64,000 nucleotides of DNA, from contig NZ_JBAPLU010000018.1 of the NCBI RefSeq assembly GCF_037083825.1, positions 1-64,000 on the forward strand. Direction: 5' to 3'. This DNA comes from Klenkia sesuvii (GTDB lineage Bacteria; Actinomycetota; Actinomycetes; Mycobacteriales; Geodermatophilaceae). A program made the translations under genes and the position numbers. Within the stretch, counting starts at the first letter, position 1, and every line of letters begins with the position of its first letter. This document shows, piece after piece, positions 52,287-60,080 of this stretch. Below the pieces are notes generated by a model that was not told the origin of the DNA, did no database searches, and saw only the letters and a list, made by a program, of their open reading frames with translations.

Positions 52287-52823
52287 GTGGCCGACCGCCG
52301 CGGACCCCACGGCCGCCCCGCCCACGCCGGACGACGTCCGGCCCCCGCCGCAGCACCACCGCGCGACCTGCGGGGCATGGCCGGCGCGGCGCCGGGGGCA
52401 GCCGAGACGTGGCTGCGCCTGGTGCAGGCCCACGAGCGCGTCGGCCGCCGGCTCGACACCGCGCTGCGCACCCAGCACGGCCTGTCGCTGGCCGACCTGA
52501 GGCTGCTGCGGCTGGTCGACGCGGTGCAGGGCGAGCGGGCGTCGGTCGGCCGGCTGGCCGAGGAGGTCGGGTCCTCACCGGCCGGCGTCGGCCAGGCGCT
52601 GGCCCGGCTGGCCGAGGACGGCTGGATCACCCGCGAGCGCGGCGCCACCGACCGCCGCACCACGTGCGCGCGGCTCACCGAGCACGGCCGGGGGCGCATG
52701 GCCCGGGCCGGGCAGACGCACGACGAACTGCTCGCGCACCTGTTGGGTGCCTTGGGTTCAGCCGCCGGGTCGGTGACCGACGGGCTGACCCGGGTCGCCG
52801 CGGCCGCCCGTCCCCCGCGCTGA
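52287..52823 (+). CDS. MarR family transcriptional regulator
   Basis: Up to 178 residues from GTG 52287; ATG 52377 would give the conserved 148-residue core. The winged-helix segment is LSLADLRLLRLVDAVQGER, VGRLAEEVGSSPAGVGQALA and RLAEDGWITRERGATDRRTT. It begins 3 nt after the surface-protein stop and may be co-transcribed. Effector unknown. Confidence 0.82.
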   Translation: MADRRGPHGRPAHAGRRPAPAAAPPRDLRGMAGAAPGAAETWLRLVQAHERVGRRLDTALRTQHGLSLADLRLLRLVDAVQGERASVGRLAEEVGSSPAGVGQALARLAEDGWITRERGATDRRTTCARLTEHGRGRMARAGQTHDELLAHLLGALGSAAGSVTDGLTRVAAAARPPR

Positions 52824-52824
52824 C

Positions 52825-53061
52825 CTACTGCAGGTAGCTCTCCACCTGCGACTCCGGCCGGTCGGCGGCCTCGGCGGGGTCCTCGCCGTACTGCCGCTTC
52901 GCCCGCCGCTGCCGCAGCAGGTCCCACGCCTGGTCGAGGTGCCGCTCCAGCTCGGCCATCCGGGCCCGCTCGGCGTCCCCGTGCTCGGCCGTGCTGTCGC
53001 GGAGCCGGTGCTCCTCCTCGACCAGCGCGTGGATGCGGCCCAGGATGTCCTGCTCGTCCAT
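52825..53061 (-). CDS. DUF2630 family protein
   Basis: A 78-residue acidic, helical protein (MDEQDILGRIHALVEEEHRL, LERHLDQAWDLLRQRRAKR, ending ESYLQ), matching the small actinobacterial family DUF2630 in length and sequence pattern. Function unknown. ATG 53061 has AGGGAG about 8 nt upstream. Its stop is 1 nt from the convergent MarR stop. Confidence 0.88.
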   Translation of the reverse strand: MDEQDILGRIHALVEEEHRLRDSTAEHGDAERARMAELERHLDQAWDLLRQRRAKRQYGEDPAEAADRPESQVESYLQ

Positions 53062-53170
53062 CGTCTGCTCCCTCGTCGTCGACGTCCGACCGACGCCTGC
53101 CCCGACGACGTCCCCCGCAACCATCTCGCGGCGCCCAGCGGGCCCGCGCGCGTCCCGGCGGGCGCGCGGG

Positions 53171-54079
53171 TCATGCGGGGAGCGAGGCCTCCACGAAGGC
53201 GGCGAGGCGGCGGTCGACGGTGCCGCCGGCGCGCCCCAGGGCCAGCAGTGCGGCGCGGTCCAGCGGCACCCGCACCGTGCGCCGCTCGCCCGACCGCGCC
53301 GCGACCGTGTGCCCGGCCTCGACCAGCTCGGGCCACGGCCGGTCCAGCTGGGCCCGGACGGCGGCCAGCGCGGCGGCGGTGGGGCCGGCGTTGCCCTCGA
53401 CCATCGCGGTGACGAAGGCGGGGTCGCTGCCGATGACCCGGGTGCCGCCGGCGAAGCTGCCGGCGGCCAACGCGAGGGCGAGCGGCCCGGCGTCGGCGGC
53501 CGCGGCGGCCAGCGCGGCGGCCAGCAGGTGCGGCACGTGGCTGATCGCGGCGACGGCGGCGTCGTGCTCGGCGGCGGTCACCGGCACCACCGACGCGCCC
53601 GCGGCCAGCGCCACCTCGGCCACCCGCAGCCAGCGCGGCAGCTCGGTGCCCGGTTCCAGGCAGACCGCCCACCGTGCGCCCCGGAACAGCTCGGGGTCGG
53701 CGGCGGTGTGCCCGCTGCGCTCGGTGCCGCACATGGGGTGGCCGCCGACGAACCGGGCGCCGAACCGCTCGCCCAGGGCGGCCAGCACGGGCACCTTGAC
53801 CGAGCCGAGGTCGGTCACGGTGGCGTCGGGTGCGACGTCGAGGTCGTCGAGCGCGGTGCCCAGCGCGGGGATGGGGGTGGCCAGCACGACCACGCCGCCC
53901 AGCTCGCGGCCGATGGTGACCCCCCGGGCGGCGGCGGCCTCGCGGGCGGCGGGGTCGGTGTCCCAGCCGGAGACCCGGCGCCCGGCGGCGATCAGCGCGG
54001 CGGCCAGCGAGCCGCCCAGCTGGCCCAGCCCGACCACTCCGACCGGCGGGGCCTCCATGGTCGGGACGGGGAGGTTCAC
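53171..54079 (-). CDS. tyrA: Prephenate dehydrogenase
   Basis: A 302-residue enzyme for tyrosine synthesis, converting prephenate to 4-hydroxyphenylpyruvate. Rossmann motif GVVGLGQLGGSLA, substrate region GGHPMCGTERSG and AISHVPHLLAAAL with the catalytic histidines. GTG 54079 overlaps the thioesterase stop (GTGA); ATG 54058 is also possible. The neighbourhood (tyrA, tadA-associated gene, tadA, tRNA-Ser) is a conserved actinobacterial block. Confidence 0.9.
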   Translation of the reverse strand: MNLPVPTMEAPPVGVVGLGQLGGSLAAALIAAGRRVSGWDTDPAAREAAAARGVTIGRELGGVVVLATPIPALGTALDDLDVAPDATVTDLGSVKVPVLAALGERFGARFVGGHPMCGTERSGHTAADPELFRGARWAVCLEPGTELPRWLRVAEVALAAGASVVPVTAAEHDAAVAAISHVPHLLAAALAAAAADAGPLALALAAGSFAGGTRVIGSDPAFVTAMVEGNAGPTAAALAAVRAQLDRPWPELVEAGHTVAARSGERRTVRVPLDRAALLALGRAGGTVDRRLAAFVEASLPA

Positions 54080-54675
54080 CGCAGCTCGTTGGGTGCGGGG
54101 GTGGCGCCGGCCGGGTTGGTGCCCTCGCCGGGGGAGGGCGGGGGGTGCTCGACGGTGGAGATCTGCAGGGTGGGCGGCACCGGGGGCGGAGCGACCATCG
54201 CGACGACCTCCTCCTCCACCGCCCACGGGGTGCCCAGGCGGAAGACCCGGGCCAGCGCGGTGGCCACCAGGCGACCGTCGGCCGACGTCGCCTCGATGCG
54301 GTAGACCGCCGTCCGGGCGCTGCGGTGCACCTCCGTGCCCACCGCGGTGAGCACGTCACCGGGGCGGCCGGGGGCGAGGAACTCGGTGTGCACGTCCTGG
54401 GCCACCGCGACCGTGCCGTGGCTGTTGCTCACCGCGGCGTGCACGACGTCGAGCAGCGCCATCGTGGCACCGCCGTGCGCGGTGCCGACGGCGTTGAGGT
54501 GGGCCGGCCCCACGGTCATCGACGCCCGGGCGTAGCCGGGGGAGACCTGCTCGAGCCGGATGCCCAGCTGGGCGGCCAGCGGGTCGGCGGCCAGGGCGGC
54601 GAACAGCTCCGGGGAGATGTCACTGCTCCGCAGGGGAACCGGACGCTCTGTGTCGGGCTCGGGCACGTCGGCCAT
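54076..54675 (-). CDS. PaaI-like hotdog-fold thioesterase
   Basis: A 199-residue protein. The hotdog core includes HLNAVGTAHGGATMALLDVV, with the catalytic Asp helix HGGxxxxLxD, and TVAVAQDVHTEFLAPG. It hydrolyses acyl- or aryl-CoA thioesters. The C-terminal 45 residues are Pro-rich and outside the domain. ATG 54675 faces the divergent methyltransferase start at 54674 or 54686, an extremely tight head-to-head pair. Its stop overlaps the tyrA start. Confidence 0.85.
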   Translation of the reverse strand: MADVPEPDTERPVPLRSSDISPELFAALAADPLAAQLGIRLEQVSPGYARASMTVGPAHLNAVGTAHGGATMALLDVVHAAVSNSHGTVAVAQDVHTEFLAPGRPGDVLTAVGTEVHRSARTAVYRIEATSADGRLVATALARVFRLGTPWAVEEEVVAMVAPPPVPPTLQISTVEHPPPSPGEGTNPAGATPAPNELR

Positions 54676-54685
54676 GATCGCACCC

Positions 54686-55348
54686 ATGACGCCCCAGTCG
54701 TTCCTCCTCAGCCCGGAGCTGGCGGAGTTCGTGCGCCGCTCGGCCGACCCGCCGGACGACGTCGTCACCGACCTCGTGGCCGAGACCGCCGCCATGACCG
54801 CGGCCGGCGACGGCAGGCCGACCTACCAGGTGGCGGTCGAGCAGGCCGCCCTGCTGACCCTGCTCACCCGCATCTCGCGGGCCCGCTGGGCGGTCGAGAT
54901 CGGCACGTTCACCGGGCTGTCGGCCCTGGCCATCGCCCGAGGTTTGCCCGAGGACGGCGGTCTCCTGTGCCTGGACCGCGACGAGCACTGGACCGCCGTC
55001 GCCCGCCGGTACTGGGAGCGCGCCGGGGTGGCCGACCGGGTCGAGCTGCGCCTGGGCGAGGCGGCCGAGCTGCTCGATGCGCTGCCCCTGCGCCCCACGT
55101 TCGACCTGGCCTTCGTCGACGCGGACAAGACCGGGTACGCCGGATACGTCGACGCCCTGCACCCGCGCATGCACCCCGGAGGACTCCTCGTGCTGGACAA
55201 CACGCTGCGGGCGGGCAAGGTGCTCGACCCGCAGGACGACGACGACCGCGCCATCGCGTCGCTGGCGGCCTCGCTCGCCGCCGACGCCCGCTTCGACACC
55301 GTGCTGCTGCCGGTCGCCGACGGCCTGACCCTGCTGCGCGTCCGATGA
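54686..55348 (+). CDS. Class I SAM-dependent O-methyltransferase (caffeoyl-CoA/catechol type)
   Basis: A 220-residue enzyme. AVEIGTFTGLSALAIARGLP is the SAM-binding motif I, DLAFVDADKTGYAGYVD carries the metal-binding aspartates, and VLDNTLRAGKV the third ligand region. ATG 54686 is used; ATG 54674 upstream is in frame and overlaps the divergent thioesterase start codon. Its stop overlaps the next start by 4 nt (ATGA). Confidence 0.9.
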   Translation: MTPQSFLLSPELAEFVRRSADPPDDVVTDLVAETAAMTAAGDGRPTYQVAVEQAALLTLLTRISRARWAVEIGTFTGLSALAIARGLPEDGGLLCLDRDEHWTAVARRYWERAGVADRVELRLGEAAELLDALPLRPTFDLAFVDADKTGYAGYVDALHPRMHPGGLLVLDNTLRAGKVLDPQDDDDRAIASLAASLAADARFDTVLLPVADGLTLLRVR

Positions 55349-55815
55349 GCGAACGCCTGGGGTCCTTCGCCGTGCGGGCCGCCCGCACCGGCGAGGGCTG
55401 GACGGTCGAGCTGCTGGCCGACGACGCCGCCACGGAGCTGCCGGTGCTCGAGGGTGCGCTGGCCGGGGAGTGGCCGGGGCCGTTCGTGTTCGTCGTCGAC
55501 ACCCGGCTGTACTTCGTCGCGCTCACCCACGGACCCGGCGGCATGGTGCGGGCCATGATCAGCGACGGCGCGCTGCCGGAGTTCCTGCTGGCCGCCGAGG
55601 CCATGGAGCGCTACGGCATCGAGGGGGTCGAGGTCGACGCCGACGACGAGTCCGAGCACCCGGCCGGCGACCTCGACCTGTTCGCCGACGCCGGCCTGCC
55701 GCGCACGGACCTCGAGCAGATCCTCACCGCCGACCTGTGGGCCGACGAGATGGTGGCCGAGGTGGCCGCGCGGCTGGGGTTCGCCGACGAGCTGGCCGCG
55801 GCGGTGACGGCGTGA
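55345..55815 (+). CDS. Putative tRNA adenosine deaminase-associated protein
   Basis: A 156-residue acidic protein matching the actinobacterial family found next to tadA (VFVVDTRLYFVALTHGPGG, AMISDGALPEFL, DAGLPRTDLEQIL). Its role is unproven but co-occurrence with tadA suggests assistance in wobble adenosine editing. It overlaps both neighbours by 4 nt, so the methyltransferase, this gene and the HAD gene form an operon. Confidence 0.87.
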   Translation: MSERLGSFAVRAARTGEGWTVELLADDAATELPVLEGALAGEWPGPFVFVVDTRLYFVALTHGPGGMVRAMISDGALPEFLLAAEAMERYGIEGVEVDADDESEHPAGDLDLFADAGLPRTDLEQILTADLWADEMVAEVAARLGFADELAAAVTA

Positions 55816-56447
55816 CCGCCGTCGTGTTCGACCTCGGCGGCGTGATCACCACCAGCCCGCTGGCCGCCTTCAACGACTACGAGCGGGACGCCGGCCTGCC
55901 GATCGGCCTGGTCGCCCGGCTGAACACCACCAACCCGCACGAGAACGCCTGGGCGCGCTTCGAGCGCAGCGAGCTCGACCGCGACGGGTTCGTCGAGGTG
56001 TTCGAGGCCGAGGCCCGCTCGTGCGGGTACGACGTCGACGCCACCCGCGTGCTCGACGCGCTGCACGGCGCCGTCCGGCCCGCGGTGGTCACCGCGATCC
56101 GGGCACTGGGGACGGCGGGCGTGCCGCTCGCGCTGCTGTCGAACAACGCCGCGCCGATGGACCCGGGGTCGGAGCACGGCGCGCTCATGGCGCTGTTCGA
56201 CGTGGTGGTCGAGAGCTCGGTGGAGGGCATCCGCAAGCCCGAACCGGCGATCTACCCGCTGACGCTGGACCGGCTGGCGGCTGCGGTGGGCCGGCGCATC
56301 GAGGACGCCGAGGTCGTCTACCTCGACGACCTGGGGCCGAACCTCAAGCCCGCCCGCGAGCTGGGCTGGCACACCATCAAGGTGGTCGACCCCGCCGACG
56401 CCCTGGCCGAGCTGGCCCGGGCGACCGGTGTCGACCTGTCGACATGA
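55812..56447 (+). CDS. HAD superfamily hydrolase
   Basis: A 211-residue protein. Motif I is VFDLGGVITTS: the first Asp is kept but the second position is Gly, as in epoxide-hydrolase-type HADs. Motif II is LLSNNAAP, motif III KPEPAIYPL, and motif IV VYLDDLGPNLKPARELG. Substrate unknown. GTG 55812 overlaps the previous stop (GTGA). The stop lies within a 9-bp inverted repeat. Confidence 0.87.
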   Translation: MTAVVFDLGGVITTSPLAAFNDYERDAGLPIGLVARLNTTNPHENAWARFERSELDRDGFVEVFEAEARSCGYDVDATRVLDALHGAVRPAVVTAIRALGTAGVPLALLSNNAAPMDPGSEHGALMALFDVVVESSVEGIRKPEPAIYPLTLDRLAAAVGRRIEDAEVVYLDDLGPNLKPARELGWHTIKVVDPADALAELARATGVDLST

Positions 56448-56459
56448 CGACATGTCGAC
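56438..56459. repeat. 9-bp inverted repeat at the HAD stop codon
   Basis: GTCGACATG (56438-56446) and CATGTCGAC (56451-56459) are separated by ACGA. The TGA stop (56445-56447) straddles the left arm and spacer. It could be a terminator hairpin or protein-binding site. Confidence 0.6.
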
Positions 56460-56500
56460 TCGGCGGGCCCCCGCTGTGTTCCCCCCGGGCAGCTCGTGCC

Positions 56501-56608
56501 CTGCTCCCTCCCAGCACGCAGACCGTTCTGCTCCCTGTGGGGACGCAGGCCGTTCTGCTCCCTCTGGCGACGCAGGACGGCCTGCTCCCTCCGGCGACGC
56601 AGGGCACG
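56501..56608. repeat. Four 27-bp tandem repeats upstream of tadA
   Basis: Units start at 56501, 56528, 56555 and 56582; each begins CTGCTCCCT and contains ACGCAG around position 16-21. They fill most of the 180-bp gap between the HAD gene and tadA. All three reading frames stay open on at least one strand because 27 is a multiple of 3, but no start or known motif argues for translation. Confidence 0.85.
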
Positions 56609-56627
56609 AGGTCGCGCAGGTGGAACC

Positions 56628-57101
56628 GTGCAGGCTGAAGCCACGGAATGGGATGCCGGGATGGCGCGGGCGCTGGAGCTGGCGGCCGAGGCGGCAGGAT
56701 GGGGTGACACGCCCATCGGGGCCGTCGTCCTCGGGCCGGACGGCGCCGTGCTGGCCGAGGCGGCCAACGAGCGGGAGAAGGTCGGCGACCCCACCGCGCA
56801 CGCCGAGGTGCTGGCCCTGCGCGCCGCCGCCCGCGTGCACGGCGACGGTTGGCGGCTCACCGGCGCGACCCTGGTGGTGACGCTGGAGCCCTGCACGATG
56901 TGCGCGGGGGCCGCCGTCCTGTCGCGGGTGGGGCGGGTCGTCTACGGGGCGCACGACCCCAAGGCCGGGGCCGCCGGGTCGCTGTGGGACGTCGTCCGCG
57001 ACCGCCGGCTCAACCACCGGCCCGAGGTCGTGGCCGGGATCCGGGAGGAGGAGTGCGGCGCGCTGCTACGTGCCTTCTTCCGGGCGAAGCGGGGCCTGTA
57101 G
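56628..57101 (+). CDS. tadA: tRNA adenosine(34) deaminase
   Basis: A 157-residue zinc deaminase producing inosine at the wobble position of tRNA-Arg(ACG), a substrate tRNA encoded at 39046. Zinc/catalytic motifs are TAHAEVLAL (His and Glu) and LEPCTMCAGA (two cysteines). GTG 56628 has AGGTGGA 4 nt upstream; frames opening within the repeat array are unlikely starts. Confidence 0.93.
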   Translation: MQAEATEWDAGMARALELAAEAAGWGDTPIGAVVLGPDGAVLAEAANEREKVGDPTAHAEVLALRAAARVHGDGWRLTGATLVVTLEPCTMCAGAAVLSRVGRVVYGAHDPKAGAAGSLWDVVRDRRLNHRPEVVAGIREEECGALLRAFFRAKRGL

Positions 57102-57111
57102 TCTGCTCGAC

Positions 57112-57198
57112 GGTGGCGTGTCCGAGCGGCCGAAGGGTCCCGCCTCGAAAGCGGGTGAGGTGTAAAAGCCTCCGTGGGTTCAAATCCCACCGCCACCG
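57112..57198 (+). tRNA. tRNA-Ser (anticodon CGA)
   Basis: The acceptor GGTGGCG pairs with CGCCACC (57191-57197). The anticodon stem CCCGCCT-CGA-AAGCGGG gives CGA, and a long variable arm and GGGTTCAAATCCC T-arm follow. It starts 10 nt after tadA. Confidence 0.96.
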
Positions 57199-57204
57199 CC
57201 AGCA

Positions 57205-57242
57205 CGCGAGGGCGGCACCTGATCACGGGTGCCGCCCTCGCG
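57205..57242. terminator. Bidirectional terminator between tRNA-Ser and the kinase gene
   Basis: A perfect 15-bp stem, CGCGAGGGCGGCACC (57205-57219) with its complement at 57228-57242, and an 8-nt loop. It lies just after the tRNA and 6 nt from the kinase stop on the other strand. Confidence 0.85.
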
Positions 57243-57247
57243 TCGTC

Positions 57248-58828
57248 TCATACCGCGATGTCCTCGTCCACGAGCAGTCGGCCGTCGGGGCCCTCGACGA
57301 GGGTGAACCGGTGCTGCTCGACCTGCTCCCCGCCGTCGTCCTCGTCGTCCTCCACGAACGTCACCTGGGCCGTGGCCACCAGTGAGCCGTCGGTGGCGGT
57401 GACCGGGCCGAGCACGACGTCGTCGAACTGCTTCCAGAAGTCCCGGTACCCCTTCTCGCTGATGACGCCCTGCAGGGTGGGGCCGGTCAGTCGGTAGGCG
57501 TCCCTCGGGTCGTCGGGCAGCAGGGCGTAGTAGTCGGTGATCGCCTGGGACACCTCGGCGGCGGTGACCACCTCGGGCTGACCGGTGGGCGCCTCGGTGG
57601 GGGCGGGGGTGGTCGGTGCCGTGGTCTGCTCGGGGGTGGTCTGCCCGGTGGTGGTCGGCACCGGGGCATCGGCCGGCGGCGCGGCCACCGAGGTGGTGGT
57701 CGGGGTCGGGGAGGCCGTCGTCGGGCCGTCGGTGCCGCGGGTGGCCCACCACGTACCGCCGCCGACGAGCAGGAGCAGCACCACGACGCCGGCCGCGATG
57801 GCCGGCCGCCGCGCCGCCCGGCGCGCCGGTGCGGCCGGGCGGTCCGCCACGACCGGCCGGGACGACGTCCCCGGGCGCGCCCCCGCGGCCGGCAGGTCGG
57901 TGCGGGTGGGGTCCCGCGGCGGCGGGGGGACGGGGCGCAGCGGGGTGCGCGCGGTCATGACCGCGGTGACGTCGCCGTCGGACCCCGCGGCGATGCGGGC
58001 CAGCGTGTCGCGCACCTCGCCCATCGACGGGCGCGCGGCGGGGTCCGTGGTGAGCATGCGCTCCAGCACGGGGGTGAGCGCACCCGAGCGCACCGGGCGG
58101 CCCGGCTGCCCCGCGGCCACCCGGTACAGCTGCTCGAGGGAGTTGCCGCTGCTGCCGAAGGGGGGCTGGCCCTCCAGTGCGGTGAAGAGGGTGGCGCCGA
58201 GCGACCACACGTCACCGGCCGGGCCCGGCTCCTCGCCGCGGGCGACCTCGGGGGACAGGTAGGCCGGGGTGCCGGTCACCATGCCGGTCTGGGTCAGCCG
58301 GACGTCGCCCGTGGCGTGGGAGATGCCGAAGTCGGTGATCTTCACCAGGCCCTCGAGCCGCTCGCCGCGGCCCACCAGCACGTTGCCCGGTTTCACGTCG
58401 CGGTGCACGATGCCGGCCGCGTGCGTGGCCACCAGGGCGTCGGCCAGCTGCGCGCCGATCTGGGCGACCTGCTGGACGGGCAGCACCCCGTCGGCCGAGA
58501 GCACCGCGGCCAGGCTGCGGGAGGGCAGGTGCTCCATGACCAGCCACGGGACGCCGGCGTCGTCGGCGACGTCGTAGACGCTGATCGCGTGCGGGTGGTG
58601 CACGCGGGCCGCGATGCGCCCCTCACGCATCGTCCGGGCGCGCTGCTCGGCGGCGACCTCGGGCGTGGTGCCGACCGGGATCACCAGCTGCTTGACGGCG
58701 ACCTCCCGGCCCAGCCGCTCGTCGGTGCCCAGCCAGACGGCGCCCATGCCGCCCCCGCCGATGCGGGCGGAGAGACGGTAGCGGCCGGCGACCCGGTACC
58801 CGGGCCCGACGTCCGCGGGGTCGGTCAC
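57248..58828 (-). CDS. PknB-type serine/threonine protein kinase
   Basis: A 526-residue membrane kinase. N-terminal kinase domain (about 12-275): IGGGGMGAVWLG glycine loop, AVKQ lysine, HRDVKPGN catalytic loop, DFGIS and GTPAYLSPEVA. A Pro/Arg-rich linker leads to one membrane helix (about 340-362), and a Thr/Pro stalk to a C-terminal extracellular domain of about 110 residues without PASTA signatures. GTG 58828 is preceded by TAGCGT and 7 nt, suggesting a leaderless mRNA. Confidence 0.92.
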   Translation of the reverse strand: MTDPADVGPGYRVAGRYRLSARIGGGGMGAVWLGTDERLGREVAVKQLVIPVGTTPEVAAEQRARTMREGRIAARVHHPHAISVYDVADDAGVPWLVMEHLPSRSLAAVLSADGVLPVQQVAQIGAQLADALVATHAAGIVHRDVKPGNVLVGRGERLEGLVKITDFGISHATGDVRLTQTGMVTGTPAYLSPEVARGEEPGPAGDVWSLGATLFTALEGQPPFGSSGNSLEQLYRVAAGQPGRPVRSGALTPVLERMLTTDPAARPSMGEVRDTLARIAAGSDGDVTAVMTARTPLRPVPPPPRDPTRTDLPAAGARPGTSSRPVVADRPAAPARRAARRPAIAAGVVVLLLLVGGGTWWATRGTDGPTTASPTPTTTSVAAPPADAPVPTTTGQTTPEQTTAPTTPAPTEAPTGQPEVVTAAEVSQAITDYYALLPDDPRDAYRLTGPTLQGVISEKGYRDFWKQFDDVVLGPVTATDGSLVATAQVTFVEDDEDDGGEQVEQHRFTLVEGPDGRLLVDEDIAV

Positions 58829-58835
58829 CGGGACG

Positions 58836-58841
58836 ACGCTA
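58836..58841 (-). promoter_or_regulatory. -10 box of the kinase gene, leaderless type
   Basis: Minus-strand TAGCGT ends 7 nt before GTG 58828 and no ribosome binding site intervenes. This argues against the longer in-frame extension to 58918. Confidence 0.5.
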
Positions 58842-58988
58842 CCGGCGGGCCGGTCACGCGGCCCGTTGCCCACCACCTCGTGGTGCCCCGCGCAGCCCGG
58901 GTCGCGCGCACGCGCCACCGCTCGCGCCGGTTCGGCGGGGTGCCCACCAGCGGGGAGCCGCGGGCCGGTAGTCTGACCGGCGCACGTT

Positions 58989-59073
58989 GGAGGATTCGCC
59001 TAGTGGCCTATGGCGCTCGCTTGGAAAGCGGGTTGGGTGCAAGCCCTCGGGAGTTCGAATCTCCCATCCTCCG
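58989..59073 (+). tRNA. tRNA-Ser (anticodon GGA)
   Basis: The acceptor GGAGGAT pairs with ATCCTCC (59066-59072). The anticodon arm CGCTT-GGA-AAGCG gives GGA, with a long variable arm and T-arm GAGTTCGAATCTC. Confidence 0.96.
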
Positions 59074-59127
59074 CACATCGGCGGCCCCGGGTCCTCGGGC
59101 CCGGGGCGTCCTCTAGACTCTCCAGCA

Positions 59128-59214
59128 GACCCCTCGTGCGGCGTCAACCTGTGAACCTCCCCAGGGCCGGAAGGCAGCAAGGATAAGCGGGCTCTGGCGG
59201 GTGTGCGGGGGGTC
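59128..59214 (+). ncRNA. ffs: Signal recognition particle RNA, bacterial small type (4.5S-like)
   Basis: The invariant SRP helix 8 core is visible: GGCCGGAAGGCAGCAAGG, with GGAA tetraloop and asymmetric loop, flanked by CCTGTGAACCTCCCCAG and AAGCGGGCTCTGG. Outer ends GACCCC (59128) and GGGGTC pair. It lies between tRNA-Ser(GGA) and the YceI/dnaX genes. Confidence 0.92.
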
Positions 59215-59325
59215 CCTGCGTTCCCGGGGAACCCCAGTGCGTCGTGCCCCGTTGCCAGGACTCACAGCTGCGTCATGGGTTCGACTGCGACACTGTATGA
59301 ACCTTCAAGCAGGGGAGCGCGCCGC

Positions 59326-59994
59326 ATGCCGAGTCGCCGTACGTGGATCGTCGCCGGGAGCGTGGCCGGGGTCGTCGTGGTCGGGGCCGTCGCCGGGCCG
59401 CTGGTCTACGCCGCGCTCCAGGAGGACGCCGCCCCGGCCCGCACCGTGCAGGTCCAGGAGTCCGACGCGCCGCTGGTCGAGGCCACCGACGGCACCTGGA
59501 CCGTCGGGCCCGGCTCGACGGCCGGCTACCGGGTCGACGAGGTGCTCAACGGCGCCGACGTCACCGTCGCGGGCACCACCGACCAGGTGTCCGGGTCGCT
59601 GGTGGTCGCCGACGGCGACCTGGCCTCGGCCGACGTCGAGGTCGACCTCGCCTCCGTCGCCACCGACAGCGACCGGCGCGACGCCTACTTCCGCGACGAG
59701 GTCATGGACGTCGGGCAGTTCCCCACCGCGACCTTCGCCGTCGACCAGGGCGTCGACCTGCCCGAGCTCACCGGCACCCCGGTCACGGTCCCGGTCGCCG
59801 GGTCGTTGACCGTGCGCGGGGTCACCCAGCAGGTGACCGTCGACCTCTCCGTCGTGCGCACCGCCGACGGCGTCCAGGCGTCGGGCTCGATCCCGGTGAC
59901 CTTCGCCGACTACGACGTCACCCCGCCGAACCTGGGTTTCGTCTCGGTCGAGGACACCGGCTCGATCGAGTTCTTCCTCTCCCTCACGCAGTAG
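59326..59994 (+). CDS. YceI family protein, membrane anchored
   Basis: A 222-residue protein: N-terminal membrane helix (about 8-32, IVAGSVAGVVVVGAVAGPLV) and an extracytoplasmic YceI lipocalin-like barrel (TWTVGPGSTAGYRVDEVLNG, DRRDAYFRDEVMDVGQFPTA, VAGSLTVRGVTQQVTVDL, PNLGFVSVED). The family binds isoprenoid-type lipids and responds to stress. ATG 59326 has AGGGGAG 9 nt upstream. Confidence 0.9.
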   Translation: MPSRRTWIVAGSVAGVVVVGAVAGPLVYAALQEDAAPARTVQVQESDAPLVEATDGTWTVGPGSTAGYRVDEVLNGADVTVAGTTDQVSGSLVVADGDLASADVEVDLASVATDSDRRDAYFRDEVMDVGQFPTATFAVDQGVDLPELTGTPVTVPVAGSLTVRGVTQQVTVDLSVVRTADGVQASGSIPVTFADYDVTPPNLGFVSVEDTGSIEFFLSLTQ

Positions 59995-60065
59995 CCACCC
60001 GACCGCGGTCCGTCGGCACCGAGCGGGGTGCCGACGGGTCGGCCGGGGATGTCGGTGGTGGCCAG

Positions 60066-60080
60066 TAGCCTCGGGTCGTG
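60066..60080 (+). promoter_or_regulatory. dnaX -10 box (TAGCCT), leaderless type
   Basis: TAGCCT (60066-60071) is followed by 6 nt and GTG 60078, so the dnaX mRNA probably starts at its initiation codon. Confidence 0.5.

Noticed and set aside
56501..56608. CRISPR-like array upstream of tadA
   Set aside because: The four 27-bp units are contiguous with no unique spacers and there are no cas genes, so it is a simple tandem repeat.
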